Made by a program: the position numbers and the translations under genes. From positions 124,001 to 188,000 of the forward strand of contig CALRXU020000005.1 of NCBI GenBank assembly GCA_943372215.1: a stretch of 64,000 nucleotides of DNA, read 5' to 3'. The DNA comes from UBA6183 sp943372215 (GTDB taxonomy: Bacteria; Bacteroidota; Bacteroidia; UKL13-3). This document shows, in pieces, positions 59,995 through 64,000 of the stretch; position 1 is the first letter of the stretch, and every line of letters starts with the position of its first letter. Below the pieces are notes generated by a model. That model saw nothing but the letters and a program-made list of their open reading frames with translations, was not told where the DNA came from and did not search any database.

Positions 59995-60020
59995 TATAGT
60001 CATATTTTATTGTTCTCAAA
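59991..60020 (-). promoter_or_regulatory. Promoter of the XRE-fic gene
   Basis: Minus strand TTTG (60017-60020), 18 bp, TATATTTG (59991-59998). The -33 box overlaps the uvrA stop codon. Confidence 0.7.
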
Positions 60021-62892
60021 CTCCATCTAGTTCTTTTTTTAAGAATTGACCTGTATAACTTTTGTCTTCTTTACAAATTTCTTCTGGTGTCCCTTCGCAT
60101 AAAATTTGTCCACCGTATTTGCCCCCTTCGGGTCCAACATCAATAACGTAATCGGCCACTTTTACCATATCAAGGTTATGCTCTATCACCAAAACGGTAT
60201 TTCCCTTGTCAACCAGTTTTTGAAGAACGTCCAACAATACCCTTACATCTTCAAAGTGCAGTCCTGTGGTGGGTTCATCAAGAATATAAAATGTATTTCC
60301 AGTATCTCTTTTACTCAGCTCAGTAGCGAGTTTTACACGTTGTGCCTCTCCACCACTTAGGGTTGTACTTGGTTGGCCTAGGGTAATGTAGCCCAGTCCA
60401 ACATCGTGAAGGGCTTCAATTTTTCTGAGAATTTGTGGAGAGTGTTCAAAGAACTTAACGGCCTCTTCAATACTCATGTCTAACACATCGTTGATAGATT
60501 TTCCTTTAAAACGTATTTCGAGGGTTTCTCTATTGTACCTTTTACCATTGCAGGTTTCGCATTTCACATAAACATCGGGTAAAAAGTTCATTTCTATCGT
60601 TCGCATTCCTCCTCCTTGGCAAGTTTCACAACGTCCGCCTTTTACATTAAACGAGAACCGTCCAGGTTTATATCCACGTATCTTTGATTCAGGAAGATTA
60701 GCAAACAAATCACGGATATTTGCAAACACTTCAACATAGGTTGCCGGGTTGCTTCTTGGTGTCCTTCCAATTGGACTTTGGTCAATATCAATTACTTTGT
60801 CAATATGCTCAAGGCCATCAATTTTTTTGTATGCCAGTGGTTTTTGGTGTGAATCATAAAAATGTTGACGAAGTATGGGATATAACGTTTCATTAATTAA
60901 TGAAGATTTACCGCTACCACTCACTCCTGTGACGGCAATAAGCTTACCGAGTGGAATTGCAATGGTTACATTTTTCAGGTTGTTTCCACTTGCGCCAGAC
61001 AAAACAAGTTTTTTGCCGTTTCCTTTCCTACGTTTTTTGGGCACTTCAATTTCCTTTTTGCCATTGAGGTATTGCGCTGTGGTCGAGTTGGATTTTTTAA
61101 TATCTTCTAAGGTTCCTTGCGCAGCTATATGGCCTCCATGTATACCGGCACCATAACCAATATCTAGGATAAAGTCACTTTCAGCCATCATATCTTTGTC
61201 GTGTTCCACAACAATAACACTGTTTCCTACATCCCTTAATTCTTTTAATGAAGAAATCAGGCGATTGTTATCCCGCTGGTGTAGGCCAATGCTAGGCTCA
61301 TCTAGAATATAAAGCACACCAACAAGTTGCGAGCCAATTTGGGTGGCTAGTCTAATACGTTGTGCCTCTCCGCCACTTAAGGTTCTTGCAGGAGAGTTTA
61401 GCGTTAGGTAATTGATACCAACACCAACAAGGAACTTAATTCTACTCCTTATTTCTTTAAGTATTTCACTTGCAATAATGGTTTGTTTTGCATCAAGGAA
61501 GTTATCAATTTCATGGTCAAACCAATCTCCAAGCGCATTAATTTCTAGTGCTGCAAGGTCTGCAATGTTTTTATCACCAATTCGGTAATGTAGCGATTCC
61601 TTTTTAAGCCTTGCTCCATTGCATTCTGGGCAGGTATCAATAGTCATAAACTCTTCAGCCCAACGAACGACAGAATCTGAACTTTTCTCGTGATAATGTC
61701 TGGTAATAAAAGGAATTAAGCCCTCCCAGTTTGAGTTAAAATTTTGCGTGTAACCACTATTATATTGGTAGGGCACAACCAAAGGCTCATCACTGCCATG
61801 CAAAATAACATCAAGCGCTTCCTTGCTTATCTTTTCAATAGGATCGGCAAAGCTGAATTTGTACTTTTTGGCGAGCTCTCTTAACTGCAAAAAGGTCCAA
61901 TTGTCTCTTGGTTCTCCCAAAGGAACAATTGCTCCCTTATTAATGTTCAGTTTTTTGTCTGGAATAATGTTGTTTTCGTCTAAAGTGCTTACAACACCAA
62001 GTCCATCACACTTTGTACAAGCGCCATATGGAGAGTTAAAAGAAAAGCTATTTGGTTGTGGCTCGTCATAGCTAATGCCGCTTTTCGGATCCATCAAAAA
62101 TTTACTAAAATGATAGGCTTGTTGCTTATTACCTTCTTCTTCAATAATAACCAACGTTCCTTTTCCTATTTTTAATGCACTTTTTACGCTCTCCCCAATT
62201 CTAAAACGAGCTTCTTTTTTTGCCTCAATTCGATCTATTAAAACCTCAATATCATGTATTTTATACCTATCTGCTTGCATTTTTGGGGTAATATCTTTGA
62301 TTACTCCATCTAGCCGCACTTTGGTAAAACCTTGTTTTCTTATTTGCTCAAAAAGCTCCCTGTAATGTCCTTTTCTACCCTTTACTAAAGGCCCAAGAAT
62401 GGCTATTTTTTTGTGCTCAAACTGTTGAATAATGGTCCCGATAATTTGCTCTTCGGTCATCTTAATCATTTTCTCACCGCTAGCATAGCTGTAAGCATTG
62501 GCCGCGCGGGCAAACAACAGACGCAGGAAATCGTAAATTTCTGTGATGGTTCCTACTGTTGAGCGAGGGTTTTTGTTTACTGTTTTTTGTTCGATAGAAA
62601 TTACCGGTGAGAGGCCATTTATTTTATCTACATCTGGCCTTTCCATGTTGCCAATAAACTGTCGTGCATAGGCAGAAAAACTTTCCATATACCGTCTTTG
62701 CCCTTCAGCAAAAATGGTATCAAATGCCAAAGAAGATTTTCCGCTACCACTTAATCCCGTAATTGTAACAAGTTTATTTCTGGGGATTTTAACATCTATG
62801 TTTTTAAGGTTATGTTCTCGTGCGCCAAGTATTTCAATAAATTCCTCTTCGCTTGCTGAATTTGGTGTTGTTTTGGATTGTTTTTTTGCCAT
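60016..62892 (-). CDS. uvrA: Excinuclease ABC subunit A
   Basis: Damage-sensing ATPase of nucleotide excision repair. 958 residues, two ABC modules: Walker A GLSGSGKSS and GVSGSGKSS, signature LSGGEAQR in each half, and zinc-finger cysteines (CTKCDGLG, CPECNGAR, CETCQGGG, CETCNGKR). All functional motifs are intact. No uvrB or uvrC nearby. Confidence 0.98.
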   Translation of the reverse strand: MAKKQSKTTPNSASEEEFIEILGAREHNLKNIDVKIPRNKLVTITGLSGSGKSSLAFDTIFAEGQRRYMESFSAYARQFIGNMERPDVDKINGLSPVISIEQKTVNKNPRSTVGTITEIYDFLRLLFARAANAYSYASGEKMIKMTEEQIIGTIIQQFEHKKIAILGPLVKGRKGHYRELFEQIRKQGFTKVRLDGVIKDITPKMQADRYKIHDIEVLIDRIEAKKEARFRIGESVKSALKIGKGTLVIIEEEGNKQQAYHFSKFLMDPKSGISYDEPQPNSFSFNSPYGACTKCDGLGVVSTLDENNIIPDKKLNINKGAIVPLGEPRDNWTFLQLRELAKKYKFSFADPIEKISKEALDVILHGSDEPLVVPYQYNSGYTQNFNSNWEGLIPFITRHYHEKSSDSVVRWAEEFMTIDTCPECNGARLKKESLHYRIGDKNIADLAALEINALGDWFDHEIDNFLDAKQTIIASEILKEIRSRIKFLVGVGINYLTLNSPARTLSGGEAQRIRLATQIGSQLVGVLYILDEPSIGLHQRDNNRLISSLKELRDVGNSVIVVEHDKDMMAESDFILDIGYGAGIHGGHIAAQGTLEDIKKSNSTTAQYLNGKKEIEVPKKRRKGNGKKLVLSGASGNNLKNVTIAIPLGKLIAVTGVSGSGKSSLINETLYPILRQHFYDSHQKPLAYKKIDGLEHIDKVIDIDQSPIGRTPRSNPATYVEVFANIRDLFANLPESKIRGYKPGRFSFNVKGGRCETCQGGGMRTIEMNFLPDVYVKCETCNGKRYNRETLEIRFKGKSINDVLDMSIEEAVKFFEHSPQILRKIEALHDVGLGYITLGQPSTTLSGGEAQRVKLATELSKRDTGNTFYILDEPTTGLHFEDVRVLLDVLQKLVDKGNTVLVIEHNLDMVKVADYVIDVGPEGGKYGGQILCEGTPEEICKEDKSYTGQFLKKELDGV

Positions 62893-62963
62893 TGGGAAGT
62901 AAACACGAAAGTAGTGTTATTGTTCGAGGTGAAAAAGAGTTAATAATTAACTTATTTTGCCAC

Positions 62964-63896
62964 ATGAACAAAAAATTTGCAATTGCTGTGCATGGGGGGG
63001 CTGGTACTATTTTGCGTAGCTTAATGACTACTGAAAAGGAAAAGGGGTATATGGAGGCTTTGGCCAATGCGATTAACTCAGGGCATTCTATATTAGAAAA
63101 AGGAGGGACCAGCCTGGATGCTGTTGAAGCAGCGGTAAGTTCGCTTGAGAATTTCCCCTTATTTAATGCTGGGCGGGGTTCGGTATTTACCAATAAAGGC
63201 ACACATGAAATGGATGCCAGCATTATGGATGGTAAAACATTGGAAGCAGGAGCCGTAAGTGGTATAAGCAATGTGCAAAATCCCGTTCAGTTAGCGCGGC
63301 TGGTGAAAGACAAATCTGGCCATGTATTTTTATGTGGTAAAGAAGCCGAAACCTTCGCTTCTTTAATGTCATTGCCTTTTCAACCAGATGAATACTTTTA
63401 CGAAGAAGGCCGTTACAAGCAATGGCAAGAAGTAAAAGATAGTGATACTTATCAACTTGACCACACGATTAAGGATGAAAAAAAGTTTGGTACAGTAGGC
63501 GCAGTGGCAATAGATATTAATGGTAATCTGGCAGCGGCTACTTCAACAGGTGGTATGACCAATAAACGTTTTGGTAGGATTGGCGATACGCCCATGATTG
63601 GAGCTGGAACTTACGCCAATAACAATACTTGTGCTGTTAGCTGCACAGGGCATGGGGAGTTTTTTATTCGTGCGGTGGTGGCCTACGACATTAGTTGCTT
63701 AATGGAATATAAGGGATTGAGCTTAAAAGAGGCTTGCGATTTTGTGGTGAAAGACAAATTGGTAAAAATGGGTGGTGAAGGCGGGCTTATTGCCATAGAC
63801 AAGTTTGGAAATATTGAACTGCCATTTAACTCTGAAGGAATGTATAGGGCATGGCGAACAGGTGATGAAGCAGCAGAAGTGAGGATTTATGAGTAA
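62964..63896 (+). CDS. Isoaspartyl peptidase / L-asparaginase (Ntn hydrolase)
   Basis: 310 residues, plant-type asparaginase family, cut by itself into alpha and beta chains before Thr177 in KFGTVGAVA, which becomes the nucleophile. N-terminal AVHGGAGTI and NAGRGSV, and the late GAGTYANN and TGHGEFFIR are family marks. It hydrolyses isoaspartyl dipeptides and asparagine; cytoplasmic here, as no signal peptide is seen. ATG 62964 starts the conserved fold; the frame is open 111 bases upstream, into the uvrA start. Confidence 0.93.
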   Translation: MNKKFAIAVHGGAGTILRSLMTTEKEKGYMEALANAINSGHSILEKGGTSLDAVEAAVSSLENFPLFNAGRGSVFTNKGTHEMDASIMDGKTLEAGAVSGISNVQNPVQLARLVKDKSGHVFLCGKEAETFASLMSLPFQPDEYFYEEGRYKQWQEVKDSDTYQLDHTIKDEKKFGTVGAVAIDINGNLAAATSTGGMTNKRFGRIGDTPMIGAGTYANNNTCAVSCTGHGEFFIRAVVAYDISCLMEYKGLSLKEACDFVVKDKLVKMGGEGGLIAIDKFGNIELPFNSEGMYRAWRTGDEAAEVRIYE

Positions 63897-63898
63897 TG

Positions 63899-63939
63899 AC
63901 CAAAAAAGAGGCTGAAATAATTTCAGCCTCTTTTTTGGT
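63899..63939. terminator. Strong bidirectional terminator
   Basis: 19-bp stem ACCAAAAAAGAGGCTGAAA with its complement (63899-63917 and 63921-63939), 3-nt loop, with A- and T-runs usable on both strands; it separates the isoaspartyl peptidase gene from a convergent gene. Confidence 0.88.
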
Positions 63940-63943
63940 TGAA

Positions 63944-64000
63944 TTATGCGACTGCCTCTTCGCTTGCAATAAACTTACGCTCTTTTAATAAATATTGATT
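63944..64000 (-). CDS. 3' end of a gene running off the right edge
   Basis: The last 18 codons and TAA of a minus-strand frame (LLKERKFIASEEAVA at the end), next to the terminator above. Too short to identify. Confidence 0.45.
   Translation of the reverse strand, partial: NQYLLKERKFIASEEAVA

Noticed and set aside
1..64000. tRNA, rRNA, CRISPR arrays, insertion sequences, prophage or integron signs
   Set aside because: None found by reading: no repeat-spacer pattern, transposase motif, or tRNA T-loop in a cloverleaf context. A covariance-model scan was not possible.

Overview
The window looks like a chromosomal segment of a Bacteroidota bacterium with low to moderate GC. Four things support this. 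(1) A gliding/type IX secretion C-terminal domain is present, and the remains of a type IX sorting tail sit in a pseudogene. (2) Many promoters fit the Bacteroidota pattern TTTG or TTG, 17-21 bp, TAnnTTTG, and clear Shine-Dalgarno sequences are mostly absent. (3) Several families typical of the phylum occur (DUF4292, DUF6427-like, DUF2851, DUF4288, an M16 peptidase pair, CarB without its allosteric domain). (4) The gene order flippase-dut-nucleotidyltransferase-TPR-DUF4292-EnvC resembles what I recall from this phylum. I cannot name the genus. I saw no tRNA, rRNA, CRISPR array, transposase or integrase.

Layout. 1-7.2 kb (minus strand): partial methyltransferase, mnmG, ybeY, a T9SS-type protein and two M16 peptidases. 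Four parS-like ParB sites lie at 2489-5392. 7.5-12.1 kb (plus): an RluB-type pseudouridine synthase with a long Arg/Gly-rich repetitive N-terminus, tatA, gatA and a LysM/SLT protein. 12.1-18.2 kb: GtrA, methyltransferase, LolE-type permease, DedA, rpsT, an IscA-type protein and a TPR protein. 18.3-27.5 kb (plus): envelope cluster with flippase, dut, sugar nucleotidyltransferase, TPR lipid/envelope genes, EnvC and two poorly known proteins. 27.5-30.4 kb (minus): LiaF-like, DUF4288, LytS-like kinase and LytTR regulator. 30.6-40.6 kb: SRPBCC, methyltransferase, DUF2461, carB, hydrolase, prfA, lpxH, LUD protein and a decayed secreted dehydrogenase. 40.7-43.2 kb: the rplM-rpsI-rpsB-tsf operon with terminators. 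43.4-49.7 kb (minus): PspC plus two-component pair, DUF2851, pyrF, an outer-membrane barrel and a PhaB-type reductase. 49.8-58.9 kb (plus): HI0933 flavoprotein, then a compact locus with an LtaS-type phosphotransferase, YaiO-type barrel, Hpt, receiver, HEAT protein and processive GT2, followed by a tail-anchored receiver-like protein. 58.9-64 kb: XRE-Fic protein with its own promoter/operator, uvrA, isoaspartyl peptidase and a partial gene at the edge.

The two most interesting signals are these. First, the cluster of parS-like sites is hidden inside coding sequence and read in different frames, so selection appears to be on the DNA; it suggests proximity to the replication origin. Second, the locus at 51.0-58.9 kb reads as a phosphorelay-linked, synthase-dependent surface-glycan machine. 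It has a candidate phosphoglycerol or phosphoethanolamine transferase at its head and a Pho-box-like direct repeat in front. Its product and regulation are inferred, not shown.
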